64,000 nucleotides of DNA from Robiginitomaculum sp. (lineage in GTDB: Bacteria; Pseudomonadota; Alphaproteobacteria; Caulobacterales; Maricaulaceae): the NCBI GenBank assembly GCA_002733495.1, contig NVVV01000005.1:1-64000 (forward strand), given 5' to 3'. A program made the position numbers and the translations under genes. The notes below the pieces were generated by a model, which was given only the letters and a program-made list of their open reading frames with translations, ran no database searches and was not told the origin of the DNA. Below are positions 36,695-44,727 of the stretch, piece after piece; position 1 is the first letter of the stretch, and each line of letters begins with the position of its first letter.

Positions 36695-37999
36695 TTAAAG
36701 GGTTTTGGACAATGTATGCAGAGCCTCTGCCAGACGCAGGCAATCATCGGCACTGTTATAGATGGACGGGGTAACACGCACACAGGCCCCCTTGGACACG
36801 CCATTGCGGTGGGTGGTAAAGATACCATGGTCCGCAAGCAGGCGCTCGACAATGGCCTTATTGCCGGCGACGCTGGTTGTGCTATCAAAGCGAAACGAGG
36901 TGATGCCCCCGTGCAGGCGCGGATCATTGCCGGTCAGCACCGAGAGGTTCTTAATATCGGCCACCGCCTCTACCCACACATCGCGCAAATATCGCAGGCG
37001 CATTTCCTTATTCTGTGCCCCGATCAGCGTATGATAATCAAAGGCAGCGGGCAGGGTAATAATGGCGGCAAAATTGGTTGTGCCAGTATGGACGCGCCCG
37101 ACAATGTTGTCTTTTTCGTCTGTTTCGGCGGATGGGTTGGGGGCAATGGCATCCAGCCGCTCTTTGCGAATATACATAGCCCCGACACCGATTGGCGCGC
37201 CGATCCATTTGTGCAAATTAAAGCCTATAAAGTCCGCGCCAATATCGTCGATTTTCACATCAATCTGGCCATAGGAATGGGCAGCATCGACAATCACATC
37301 CACCCCGGCGGCGCGTGCCATTTTGGTGACGGCCTTGACCGGAATTTGCAGCCCTGTGCGATGACCAATATGGGTTAACAGCAACAGGCGCACTTTGGGG
37401 TTATCGGCCAGAGCGGCGCGGTAAAAGGCAATCAGGCCGTCATAATCAACAGGTTCCGGGATATTCAGGCGCACCACATCACAGCCATTTTTTGCGGCGA
37501 GCACATCCATCGAGGCGATCATGGAATAATAATCCAGATCCGCATACATCACCGCCTCGCCGGGTTTTAAGCGGTCATAGCCATCAATTAGCCCTTGCAG
37601 GGCTTCGGTGGCATTGCGGGTAAGAACAATCTCGCCATCCTTTGCGCCCAGCTCTTGTGCAACACGCGCCGTTGCGGCCTTAAAATCATTCTTAAACCCG
37701 CGCCGCGCATAGTATGAATTTTCGCGGTTCACCATACGCGTATGGTCGAGATAAGTATCCAGCACCGGACGGGACATCAAGCCCCAATAGCCATTTTCCA
37801 GATTGATAATATCGGGGGTGACATCAAAGTCCTTGGCGATTTCGGCCCAGTATTTTTCGTCTTTAGATATATCCATTACGGCATCACTCTCCCTGACTTC
37901 CTTGCCTTGCGCCGCCAGAGGCAGAAGGCTTGCGGTGCTGATGGCTGCTGCGCTTTTTAGCACCATGCGGCGGGTTTGGTTGTGTGCATCTGATGTCAT
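36695..37999 (-). CDS. Class-V aminotransferase-fold PLP enzyme with Tat signal
   Basis: 434 aa from the ATG at 37999 (GAGG seven bases upstream); the longer frame into the next gene's promoter is rejected. The leader MTSDAHNQTRRMVLKSAAA contains a twin-arginine motif followed by a hydrophobic helix, so export folded with its cofactor is likely. The PLP domain shows TRNATEALQGLIDGY, VDVIVDAAHSYGQID (the cofactor Asp) and GFNLHKWIGAPIG (Schiff-base Lys). The family includes isopenicillin-N epimerases, cysteine desulfurases and kynureninases; isopenicillin-epimerase-like is closest by eye, but the substrate is unknown. Confidence 0.85.
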   Translation of the reverse strand: MTSDAHNQTRRMVLKSAAAISTASLLPLAAQGKEVRESDAVMDISKDEKYWAEIAKDFDVTPDIINLENGYWGLMSRPVLDTYLDHTRMVNRENSYYARRGFKNDFKAATARVAQELGAKDGEIVLTRNATEALQGLIDGYDRLKPGEAVMYADLDYYSMIASMDVLAAKNGCDVVRLNIPEPVDYDGLIAFYRAALADNPKVRLLLLTHIGHRTGLQIPVKAVTKMARAAGVDVIVDAAHSYGQIDVKIDDIGADFIGFNLHKWIGAPIGVGAMYIRKERLDAIAPNPSAETDEKDNIVGRVHTGTTNFAAIITLPAAFDYHTLIGAQNKEMRLRYLRDVWVEAVADIKNLSVLTGNDPRLHGGITSFRFDSTTSVAGNKAIVERLLADHGIFTTHRNGVSKGACVRVTPSIYNSADDCLRLAEALHTLSKTL

Positions 38000-38165
38000 G
38001 ACGACGCCTCGTTTAATAAGGTGTGTGTGGGTGTTTATGTACAGGGTGACGGAGGCGCAGTGCGCGCGCAAGCCAAAAATAGGGGCGGCTTTCTTTTCTC
38101 GTCTCATATTGGCGCGGCGGCAGGTTCGGGCTAGGCTCTTTGCTTGCAGTGTGTTCGGGGACCTT

Positions 38166-38813
38166 ATGAAAATATTTCTTTCTTTTCTGACCATTATTTT
38201 GGGGATTGGTTTTGCCCAGACAACGAGGGCAATGGATTTTAATCGTGAGGGCCTGTTGGCGCAGGTGCCCGAAGCGCAAAGCGCGCTGGTCCGCGCCGCA
38301 GACCGGCACATTCTGGTCGTGCGCCATGCGCGAAAAACATCACCGGATTGTAACGCTATGGACTGCCAGCTCAGCCCCCGGGGCGAGGCCATGGTGGCAC
38401 GCCTGCACACGCTTCTTGGCCCAGCCCCGTTTGATGCGGCCTATGCCAGCGCCGCCTGTCGCACCCGCAATACCGCCCGCGCCGGAGGCATAAAAGTGCA
38501 ATCGCACCGGGCCGCAAATGGCTTGTCAAAAGGCTGCGAAGAGGGCGCGCACATTGATCGTCTACGGGGTGATGCGTTTGCCGATGCCCAAGACAGCGAT
38601 AAACGCTGGACCCTTGTCGCCGAACATTCCAACACGGTTTGCCAATGGCTGGCTGAATTTGTGCCAGAGGACACCACGGCGCGCGAAAAGGCCGGCTGTC
38701 ATGACGGGCGCCTTGCCTCATCTGCCTATGGTGGCATCTATTGGCTTTATCGCGCCGGTGGCACATGGAAGCTGATCACGCTTGAAGGTGCGTTTGAAAT
38801 TGCTAAACCGTGA
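38166..38813 (+). CDS. Exported histidine-phosphatase-superfamily protein
   Basis: 215 aa from the ATG at 38166, with signal peptide MKIFLSFLTIILGIGFAQT cleaved near TRA|MDF. The catalytic phosphohistidine motif is VVRHARKTS (variant of RHG) at about residue 53, with SPRGEAMV and a distal His in VAEHSNT. Six cysteines (DCNAMDC, ACRTRN, GCEEG, VCQW, GCHDG) suggest periplasmic disulfides. The substrate is unknown. It is divergent from the Tat-exported enzyme and co-oriented with the VWA gene 32 bases downstream. Confidence 0.78.
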   Translation: MKIFLSFLTIILGIGFAQTTRAMDFNREGLLAQVPEAQSALVRAADRHILVVRHARKTSPDCNAMDCQLSPRGEAMVARLHTLLGPAPFDAAYASAACRTRNTARAGGIKVQSHRAANGLSKGCEEGAHIDRLRGDAFADAQDSDKRWTLVAEHSNTVCQWLAEFVPEDTTAREKAGCHDGRLASSAYGGIYWLYRAGGTWKLITLEGAFEIAKP

Positions 38814-38845
38814 GCGTCTGAAAACAGAAAAAGAATTGCCAGATT

Positions 38846-40027
38846 ATGTTTACACATTTCTTCTCTGAATTACGGGCTGCCAAAATCCCGGTCAGTTTAC
38901 GTGAATATCTGACGCTGATTGAGGCGCTGGACAAAAAGGTGATCCCCGACCGGGTTGAGGATTTTTACTATTTGTCACGCTCGGCACTGGTGAAAGATGA
39001 ACGCGATCTGGACAAGTTTGACCAGGTGTTTGGCACCGTCTTCAAAGGCGTGGAGCGCACGGCTGATCTGGTCAGCGAGGCGGACATTCCCGAAGAATGG
39101 TTGCGCAAACTGGCCGAAAAATACCTCTCGGAGGAAGAAAAGCGCGAGATCGAGGCGCTGGGTGGCTGGGACAAGCTGATGGAAACATTGGCCGAGCGTC
39201 TAAAAGAACAAGAAAAGCGCCATCAGGGCGGCAATAAATGGATCGGCACGGCGGGCACCTCGCCCTTTGGGGCCCATGGTTATAACCCCGAAGGGGTGCG
39301 CATTGGCCAGAAGGAAGGCCGCCATGGCCGAGCCGTCAAGGTGTGGGACAAGCGCGAGTTTAAAAACCTGGCCGGTGATCGCGAGCTGGGCACACGCAAT
39401 ATCAAGATCGCCTTGCGCCGCCTTCGCAAATTTGCCCGCGATAGTGCCACTGAAGAACTGGACTTAAAAGGCACCATTGATGCGACCGCCAAACAGGGCT
39501 GGCTGGATATTCTGATGCGCCCGGAACGGCGTAATACGGTCAAGGTGGCGCTCTTTTTAGACGTTGGTGGCTCGATGGACCCGTTCATCGATAAGTGCGA
39601 AGAGCTGTTTAGTGCTGCGCGCACCGAGTTCAAACGCCTTGACCATTATTATTTTCACAACTGCCTTTATGAGGCGGTATGGAAAGACAATATCCGCCGC
39701 CGCTCCGAAGTGATCCCCACCTGGGATGTTTTACATACGCTGCCGTCCGATACCAAAATCGTGTTTGTTGGCGATGCCTCGATGAGCCCCTATGAGGTAA
39801 CGGTGCCCGGTGGCTCGGTCGAGCATTGGAATGAAGAGGCCGGGGCGTTGTGGCTGCAGCGGGTGGTCGATACCTACACGGACGTGATTTGGCTGAACCC
39901 AACACCGGAAAAATACTGGGATTATACGGCCAGCATTTCTATGATCGCAGAGATTATTGGTCGCCACCGCATGTTTGGCCTGACACTAGATGGCATCGAA
40001 AACGCTATGAAGGAATTGGCGCGGTAA
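38846..40027 (+). CDS. VWA-domain CoxE-like protein
   Basis: 393 aa. The N-terminal region (residues ~1-130) matches the CoxE/YehP-type helical domain, and the von Willebrand A domain begins KVALFLDVGGSMDPFIDKCE (~residue 232), a MIDAS-like D-x-G-x-S with GG substitution. HYYFHNCLYE, TKIVFVGDASMSPYE and a C-terminal SMIAEIIGRHRMFGLTLDG complete the pattern. Such proteins usually act with a MoxR AAA+ ATPase in metal-centre assembly, but no such ATPase is adjacent. The last 48 bases occur again, diverged, at 41025-41072; this copy's 3' end may be an acquired replacement. Confidence 0.88.
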   Translation: MFTHFFSELRAAKIPVSLREYLTLIEALDKKVIPDRVEDFYYLSRSALVKDERDLDKFDQVFGTVFKGVERTADLVSEADIPEEWLRKLAEKYLSEEEKREIEALGGWDKLMETLAERLKEQEKRHQGGNKWIGTAGTSPFGAHGYNPEGVRIGQKEGRHGRAVKVWDKREFKNLAGDRELGTRNIKIALRRLRKFARDSATEELDLKGTIDATAKQGWLDILMRPERRNTVKVALFLDVGGSMDPFIDKCEELFSAARTEFKRLDHYYFHNCLYEAVWKDNIRRRSEVIPTWDVLHTLPSDTKIVFVGDASMSPYEVTVPGGSVEHWNEEAGALWLQRVVDTYTDVIWLNPTPEKYWDYTASISMIAEIIGRHRMFGLTLDGIENAMKELAR

Positions 40028-40035
40028 GAACGCAC

Positions 40036-40118
40036 CGTTATAATTAACGTATTGAGAATAGGCCTTGTGTACACAAAGTGGAAAAATGTAGCCCACTGTG
40101 ATAAACATGCCATATAAT
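40036..40118 (+). promoter_or_regulatory. Palindromes and -10 of the Panacea operon
   Basis: An interrupted palindrome CGTTA-TAAT-TAACG (40036-40049) and a perfect 12-base palindrome TTGTGTACACAA (40065-40076) precede a consensus TATAAT (40113-40118), itself 27 bases before the first gene. No good -35 is seen. The palindromes are candidate operators for autoregulation by the TA complex; this is inference. Confidence 0.45.
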
Positions 40119-40144
40119 GAAGATGCCTTGAGGATGCGGAAAAC

Positions 40145-40696
40145 ATGAAAGTTGAAAAACCAATCGTGCAGTTTGACAGGGATAAATTTCTTGAAGCTGT
40201 GCACTATGTCTGCTCCATTTTTGACCCGGACAAGCTGGGTAATGTGAAGCTTCACAAAGTTTTATATTTTTCAGACATGTTTCATTTTTTAGATACTGGC
40301 GCTCCGATCACCGGCGATGACTATATTAAACAGAAGTTTGGTCCAACAGCGCGACATCTGGCCTGGGCAGTGCGACAGCTGGAAAAAGACAGGGTGTTGT
40401 CGGTGGAAACCCAAGATTATCACGGCTACTCCAAGAAAAAATATTTACCTATGAAAAAGTTCAAATCTGAAAAATTATCTTCAAGTGAGTTGCACATGTT
40501 AAAGGATGCAGCAAAATTTCTTGATGATTTTTCTGCACGGCAAGCCAGTGATATAAGCCATAACGAAGCTTGGCGCACAGCAAAAATGGGAGAGGTGATC
40601 CCGTACCACACAGTGTATAGGCTGTTACCCGTTGAACTGGACGAAAGCGATATGGACTGGGCTAAACAAGAAGCCAAAATTCATGCGCTTGCGTAA
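40145..40696 (+). CDS. Panacea-domain (DUF4065, SocA-like) protein, probable antitoxin
   Basis: 183 aa. The Panacea fold is recognised by KLGNVKLHKVLYFSDMFHF (~residues 30-48), GAPITGDDYIKQKFGPTARH (~52-71) and the C-terminal SHNEAWRTAKMGEVIPYHTV (~137-156). Panacea proteins are broadly used as antitoxins against unrelated toxins; Caulobacter SocA also belongs here and acts as an adaptor for toxin proteolysis. It is co-translated with the small gene that overlaps its stop. Base composition is lower in GC than in neighbouring genes, consistent with transfer. Confidence 0.87.
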   Translation: MKVEKPIVQFDRDKFLEAVHYVCSIFDPDKLGNVKLHKVLYFSDMFHFLDTGAPITGDDYIKQKFGPTARHLAWAVRQLEKDRVLSVETQDYHGYSKKKYLPMKKFKSEKLSSSELHMLKDAAKFLDDFSARQASDISHNEAWRTAKMGEVIPYHTVYRLLPVELDESDMDWAKQEAKIHALA

Positions 40697-40991
40697 TGAA
40701 GAGAATGGCCCGTCATACCGCTCCAGCACGTCTGAAATAGCAGAAGCGGGATATTTCAGGATCGAGCGTGTTTATCCCCGTTATTCCGAGATATTTTTCG
40801 ACCTCTTGGACCAGTTGGCGCAAGCACCACACGGCATAGGCATTCCTTTGCAGCTGAAATCAGTTGAAGATAAAACCCTTCTTCTTACCGGGACGCCGCG
40901 TGTCAGGCACGCGCCTGCCACGCGGATTTTGTATGAAATAATAGAGGATAAAAAGGTAGTGTTGGTTTGGTCGGTCGGCCAAAAAAAATAG
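40683..40991 (+). CDS. Small partner of the Panacea protein, probable toxin
   Basis: 102 aa from the ATG at 40683, which overlaps the Panacea gene by 14 bases; an earlier in-frame start at 40632 is buried deeper. No family is recognised with certainty. The C-terminal RILYEIIEDKKVVLVWSVG resembles the last beta strands of RelE/ParE-type toxins (pattern R-x-L-Y-x-I-x5-V-V-x-x-V-G), and VYPRYSEIFFDLLDQLAQ could be the preceding helices. The overlap and position make it the likely toxin. Activity and target cannot be read from sequence; a DnaN-clamp motif as in SocB is not evident. Confidence 0.6.
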   Translation: MRLRNEENGPSYRSSTSEIAEAGYFRIERVYPRYSEIFFDLLDQLAQAPHGIGIPLQLKSVEDKTLLLTGTPRVRHAPATRILYEIIEDKKVVLVWSVGQKK

Positions 40992-41024
40992 CAAACCTAA
41001 TCCCGGCTCGTACCGCAGTTAGCG

Positions 41025-41072
41025 CTGACCCTGGAAGGCATTGAAAACGCCATGAAGGAATTGGCGCGCTAG
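41025..41072 (+). pseudogene. Diverged duplicate of the VWA gene 3' end
   Basis: Encodes LTLEGIENAMKELAR followed by TAG, against LTLDGIENAMKELAR and TAA at the intact gene. Seven base differences, six of them synonymous (stop included), show an independent history, not a recent duplication. Weaker similarity with small indels seems to extend about 20 bases further left. It marks the right edge of the Panacea module. Confidence 0.8.
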
Positions 41073-42211
41073 CCGGTTATCCCGCCAATTTCGCCGGTCT
41101 GTTCCACGTATATAGTGCGCGAGGGGAAGGCAAAGTCACTGCCCGCATCGGCGACGATGTCTTTGACGGCGCAGACAAAATCTTCCTTAATCTCCAGCCA
41201 TTCGCCCCAGTTCGTGGTTTTGGTGAAGCAGTAAATCATCAGATCAATCGAGCTATCATTAAAGCTGTCAATATGCACAAAGGTGCTGACTTCGGGCGGC
41301 TGGGCGAAGGCGTCGTGGGTCTGGATGTATTCTAAAACACCCCGTTGTACGGCGCGTAATTGCGCGGTGGTTGAGCCATAAACGAGGCCGATTTTCCAGT
41401 AAATCCGCCGATGGGTCATGCGCGAGAAATTGGTCAGTGAATTGTCCGATAAAAGGGCGTTGGGCACATGCACAATACTTTTGTCAAAGCGGCGGATCTG
41501 GGTCGAGCGAAAGTTGATCTTTTCGGCGGTGCCCTCGACCACGCCATCGACCTTGATCCATTCGCCGGGGTTAAAGCGCCGCTCGGCCAGGATCAGCAGA
41601 CCGGCGATCAGGTTTTTAAAAAGGTCCTGTGCGCCCAGCGCCACAGCCACGCCAAAAATGCCAAGGCCCGCCAGCATGGGGCCGACCTCTATGCCCCATA
41701 TTTCCAATATGGCCGCGCCGCCGATAAAGGCAAAAAGCGCTTTAGCAGCCTTTTTGGTCCAGTCCATAATGGCGGGGCTGAGCGCACTTTCCAGCGGACT
41801 CATCAGATGAAATACTGGCTCGACAGTGCGTACCAGCGCCCAGAAAATCGCATAGGCGATCAGGGAGCGCATAACATTGGCACCAAAGATTTGCGCATTG
41901 CCTGAAAGACCAAGGATTTGCACCGCAAAAAACAGGCCGACGATCAGTGGTAACAGTTTGAAGGGCGGGGCAATGGCCGCAAACAAATGGTCGTCAAATT
42001 CAGTTTTGGTCTTGCTGGCCAAACGGGACAAAATACGCAGTACATGGCGGGTGAAAAACCCGCGTACCAAAAGTGATAGCACAATGATGGATACCGCCAG
42101 TATAAGTGTACCGACACTGACACCAAAAAATGACGTGCTCCAGACTTCGCCTACCAGGCGGCCAAGCTCGCCAAACTGTTCGCCCAGGTTCTTTGCATTT
42201 TGTATAATCAT
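41069..42211 (-). CDS. MscS-family mechanosensitive channel
   Basis: 380 aa. Four to five membrane segments precede the pore-lining TM3-like stretch GPMLAGLGIFGVAVALGAQDLFKNL (written here in part; ~residues 180-205), which carries the Gly/Ala packing of MscS. The beta domain follows (NPGEWIKVDGVVEGTAEKIN, then STQIRRFDKSIVHVPNA), and a C-terminal alpha/beta domain of MscS type. It relieves turgor on osmotic downshock. The start is two bases after the prfC stop, so the two are probably co-transcribed. Its stop overlaps the duplicated VWA gene end. Confidence 0.93.
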   Translation of the reverse strand: MIIQNAKNLGEQFGELGRLVGEVWSTSFFGVSVGTLILAVSIIVLSLLVRGFFTRHVLRILSRLASKTKTEFDDHLFAAIAPPFKLLPLIVGLFFAVQILGLSGNAQIFGANVMRSLIAYAIFWALVRTVEPVFHLMSPLESALSPAIMDWTKKAAKALFAFIGGAAILEIWGIEVGPMLAGLGIFGVAVALGAQDLFKNLIAGLLILAERRFNPGEWIKVDGVVEGTAEKINFRSTQIRRFDKSIVHVPNALLSDNSLTNFSRMTHRRIYWKIGLVYGSTTAQLRAVQRGVLEYIQTHDAFAQPPEVSTFVHIDSFNDSSIDLMIYCFTKTTNWGEWLEIKEDFVCAVKDIVADAGSDFAFPSRTIYVEQTGEIGGITG

Positions 42212-42212
42212 A

Positions 42213-43802
42213 TCAGCGCTCTTTGGTGTTCATAAATTCAATTTTGGGGAATTTTTCCTGGGCATAGCCGACATCCCAGGCGGTCTTGCCCAGAAATACC
42301 GGATCGCCGTCAACGTCCTCGGCCATTTGCATTTTGTGCTTGTCCATAAAGCTTTCCAGATCGGCGTCTTCGTCAGCACGGACCCAGCGGGCCACGGCAT
42401 AGGGCGAGGTCTCGAACAAGACATCCAGCTTGTATTCTTCGGCAATGCGTTCGGCGGTCACTTCGATCTGCAATTGCCCCACGGCCCCCAAAATCATATC
42501 GGCACCGATCAGCGGTTTGAACAATTGGGTGACGCCTTCTTCGGCCAGGCTCTCCAGCGCTTTGCGCAAATGTTTGGCTTTCATCGGGTCTTTGGGCCGC
42601 GCCCGGCGCAGCAATTCGGGTGCAAAATTGGGAATACCGGCAAATTGCACTTTGCCACTTTCGCTTAAACTGTCGCCAACCCGCAAGGTGCCATGATTGG
42701 GAATGCCGATCACATCGCCGGCAAAGGCCTCTTCGGCGATGCCGCGATCCTGGGCAAAAAACATAATCGGCGCATTGATACTCATCACTTTACCCGCCGT
42801 GGTTTTTAACTTCATGCCGCGCTTAAACTTGCCCGATGCCAGCCGGGTAAAGGCCACACGGTCGCGGTGGTTGGGGTCCATATTGGCCTGAACCTTGAAG
42901 ACAAAACCGCATGTCTGGGCGTCACCGGCGGCAATAACATCCTCTTGTCCGCCGCGCATGGCCTTGGCATCGCGGGGCGACGGGGCATGTTTGGCCAGCG
43001 CGTCCAAAAGCTCGATGACACCAAAATGACGCAAGGCAGAGCCAAAATAGACCGGCGTTAAATGCCCTTCCAGATAGGATTTCTGGTCAAAATCGGGATA
43101 GGCCTCACTGACCAGTTCCGCCGCTTCGCTCAGCTCTTCTAATTGCCCATCGGGCAGCAGCTCTTCAATCTGTGCATCATCCATGGGGACACGGCGCGAG
43201 GTCTCGGCTCCGGTCTTTTTCTCGAACGGCAAAAGCTGTTTATCGCGCAAATCCTGAACGCCGCGAAAGCGTTTGCCCGATCCGGCGGGCCATTGCATGG
43301 GCGCAACATCCAGCGCCAGCTTGTCGGCAATTTCGTCCAGCAATTCCAGCGGGTCCAGTGCCTCGCGGTCCATTTTGTTGATGAACGTCAAAATGGGAAT
43401 ATCGCGCAGGCGGCAAACTTCGAACAGTTTCAGGGTTTGTGGCTCGATGCCCTTGGCCGCATCCAGCACCATGACGGCGCTGTCGGCGGCGGTCAGGGTG
43501 CGGTAGGTGTCTTCGGAAAAGTCTTCATGGCCCGGCGTGTCCAGCAGGTTGAAAATCAGGTCCTTATATTCAAACGTCATCACCGACGAGGACACAGAAA
43601 TGCCCCGTTCCCGCTCGATCCGCATCCAGTCTGACGAGGTGCGGCGGTTTTCACCGCGCGCGCGCACCTGACCGGCCAGATGGATCGCCCCCGCCGCCTG
43701 CAAGATGTGCTCGGTCAGCGTGGTTTTGCCCGCATCGGGGTGAGAAATAATGGCAAAGGTGCGCCGCCGTGCGGCCTCTTTGGCATAGGGGTGGTCGGTC
43801 AT
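42213..43802 (-). CDS. prfC: Peptide chain release factor 3
   Basis: 529 aa from the ATG at 43802, the same length as E. coli RF3; a longer frame to 43901 lacks homology. GTPase motifs are G1 SHPDAGKTTLTE (~residues 21-32), G2 near KYTSD-like RTSSDWMRIERERGIS, G3 LLDTPGHEDFSED (~91) and G4 FINKMDRE (~148). RF3 recycles RF1/RF2 after termination. It lies in a minus-strand run with mscS downstream and two small conserved genes upstream. Confidence 0.98.
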   Translation of the reverse strand: MTDHPYAKEAARRRTFAIISHPDAGKTTLTEHILQAAGAIHLAGQVRARGENRRTSSDWMRIERERGISVSSSVMTFEYKDLIFNLLDTPGHEDFSEDTYRTLTAADSAVMVLDAAKGIEPQTLKLFEVCRLRDIPILTFINKMDREALDPLELLDEIADKLALDVAPMQWPAGSGKRFRGVQDLRDKQLLPFEKKTGAETSRRVPMDDAQIEELLPDGQLEELSEAAELVSEAYPDFDQKSYLEGHLTPVYFGSALRHFGVIELLDALAKHAPSPRDAKAMRGGQEDVIAAGDAQTCGFVFKVQANMDPNHRDRVAFTRLASGKFKRGMKLKTTAGKVMSINAPIMFFAQDRGIAEEAFAGDVIGIPNHGTLRVGDSLSESGKVQFAGIPNFAPELLRRARPKDPMKAKHLRKALESLAEEGVTQLFKPLIGADMILGAVGQLQIEVTAERIAEEYKLDVLFETSPYAVARWVRADEDADLESFMDKHKMQMAEDVDGDPVFLGKTAWDVGYAQEKFPKIEFMNTKER

Positions 43803-43866
43803 GATAATCTGGGCCTCTTTATGAAGACCGCTTAGCCCGTCATCGCCAAAACTGCAACCGTCAGGA

Positions 43867-44259
43867 TCAACGCAAAGCCGCCCAAACGGCTTCTTCCACA
43901 CCGGATGTGGTCAATGTTCCGGCTTGTTGCTGGGAATGCAGGGCCGATATGGTCATCAGGGAAACCTCGGCCAGCAAGACGCCGATCTGTGCGGACGACT
44001 GGGCACCGCTTTGGGGTGGGCCGGCGAGCACGGCATTGGCTTCGCTTTTGGCGGCCATAATGGTTGCCAATTGTGCAGCGCGGACAGGGTTGTGATGGAC
44101 GAGCAAGGGGTTGGCAAAAATTTCCTCGCGAACCAGATTTAAGACCTCATTATGGGGTAAAGCATCAAATTTGGCCTGGGATAAGGGGAAGGCAAGGCTA
44201 TGAATAACCTCGGATGGGCGACCTATATCAAAAACCCTGTCATTAAATAAAAACAGCAT
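43867..44259 (-). CDS. Conserved-looking hypothetical protein
   Basis: 130 aa, no domain recognised. It opens MLFLFNDRVFDIG, is mostly helical and has an Ala-rich centre (AQLATIMAAKSEANAVLAG) and no membrane segment. It lies between the DUF1491 gene and prfC on the same strand (31 and 64 bases away), so it is likely part of that transcription unit. Codon use looks like that of neighbours. Nothing points to a specific function. Confidence 0.65.
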   Translation of the reverse strand: MLFLFNDRVFDIGRPSEVIHSLAFPLSQAKFDALPHNEVLNLVREEIFANPLLVHHNPVRAAQLATIMAAKSEANAVLAGPPQSGAQSSAQIGVLLAEVSLMTISALHSQQQAGTLTTSGVEEAVWAALR

Positions 44260-44290
44260 TTGTCTACTGCGTCATGTTCTGCGCCAAGGG

Positions 44291-44632
44291 TCAAGAGGCG
44301 CGTTCGTTCTCAAGAAGGAAGGGCCGGCCTTTTTTGTCCTCAATTTCAATCACCCACAAATCCGGATCATGTTTTCGCGTTTGCCTGATCCAGTTATCAA
44401 TATCTTCCTCGCTTTGCGGCTCTGGGCTTTGGGCCACCCATATCCGGTTATAGTGTTCATCTCTTTCGGGCAGCCACAAAACGGCACATCCGTTCATATG
44501 GGAGACTTTGATAGCCACCATGCCGGCAGTGTCATCGCCATGATGGCAGACATAGGCAAAGGCCCCGGCCAGACGCGCCCGGCGGATCAGGGCATCGGCC
44601 CAAATGCTTGATTTCAATTGTGGCGCAGTCAT
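44291..44632 (-). CDS. DUF1491-family protein
   Basis: 113 aa from the ATG at 44632, chosen because DUF1491 proteins begin with a short LKSSIWADALIRRARLAG element; an upstream ATG at 44689 would add 19 residues without homology. The centre (GDDTAGMVAIKVSHMNG) and the terminal DPDLWVIEIEDKKGRPFL are diagnostic for the family, which is nearly confined to alphaproteobacteria. Function is unknown. It is the first gene of the prfC-mscS run. Confidence 0.85.
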   Translation of the reverse strand: MTAPQLKSSIWADALIRRARLAGAFAYVCHHGDDTAGMVAIKVSHMNGCAVLWLPERDEHYNRIWVAQSPEPQSEEDIDNWIRQTRKHDPDLWVIEIEDKKGRPFLLENERAS

Positions 44633-44727
44633 CTGAATGAGTTTGGCCCCTAATACGCGTAAATGGTGGCTGAATTCTTGCTCATACACACCTGTAACGT
44701 GAATTTACAGGGGCAAGGTGTTTCAAC

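Larger units (their letters stand above)
40028..41024. mobile_element. Inserted Panacea toxin-antitoxin-like module
   Basis: About 1 kb holding two overlapping small genes, AT-richer than its surroundings. It lies between two diverged 48-base copies of the 3' end of the VWA gene (39980-40027 and 41025-41072; 41 of 48 bases equal, with most differences at third codon positions). The outer copy overlaps the mscS stop by CTAG, the layout expected of the original gene end. The parsimonious reading is insertion at the gene's 3' end, replacing the last codons with an imported copy. No recombinase gene is inside. Confidence 0.65.

Noticed and set aside
37803-38165. Upstream extension of the histidine phosphatase frame
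   Set aside because: Runs antisense through the Tat leader of the neighbouring gene; the ATG at 38166 begins a clear signal peptide.
38000-38410. 137-codon N-terminal extension of the class-V PLP enzyme
   Set aside because: It runs antisense into the phosphatase gene; the twin-arginine leader and RBS define the start at 37999.
40632-40682. Longer start for the small Panacea partner
   Set aside because: The additional 17 codons lie within the Panacea gene and read as its shadow; the ATG at 40683 gives a normal short overlap.
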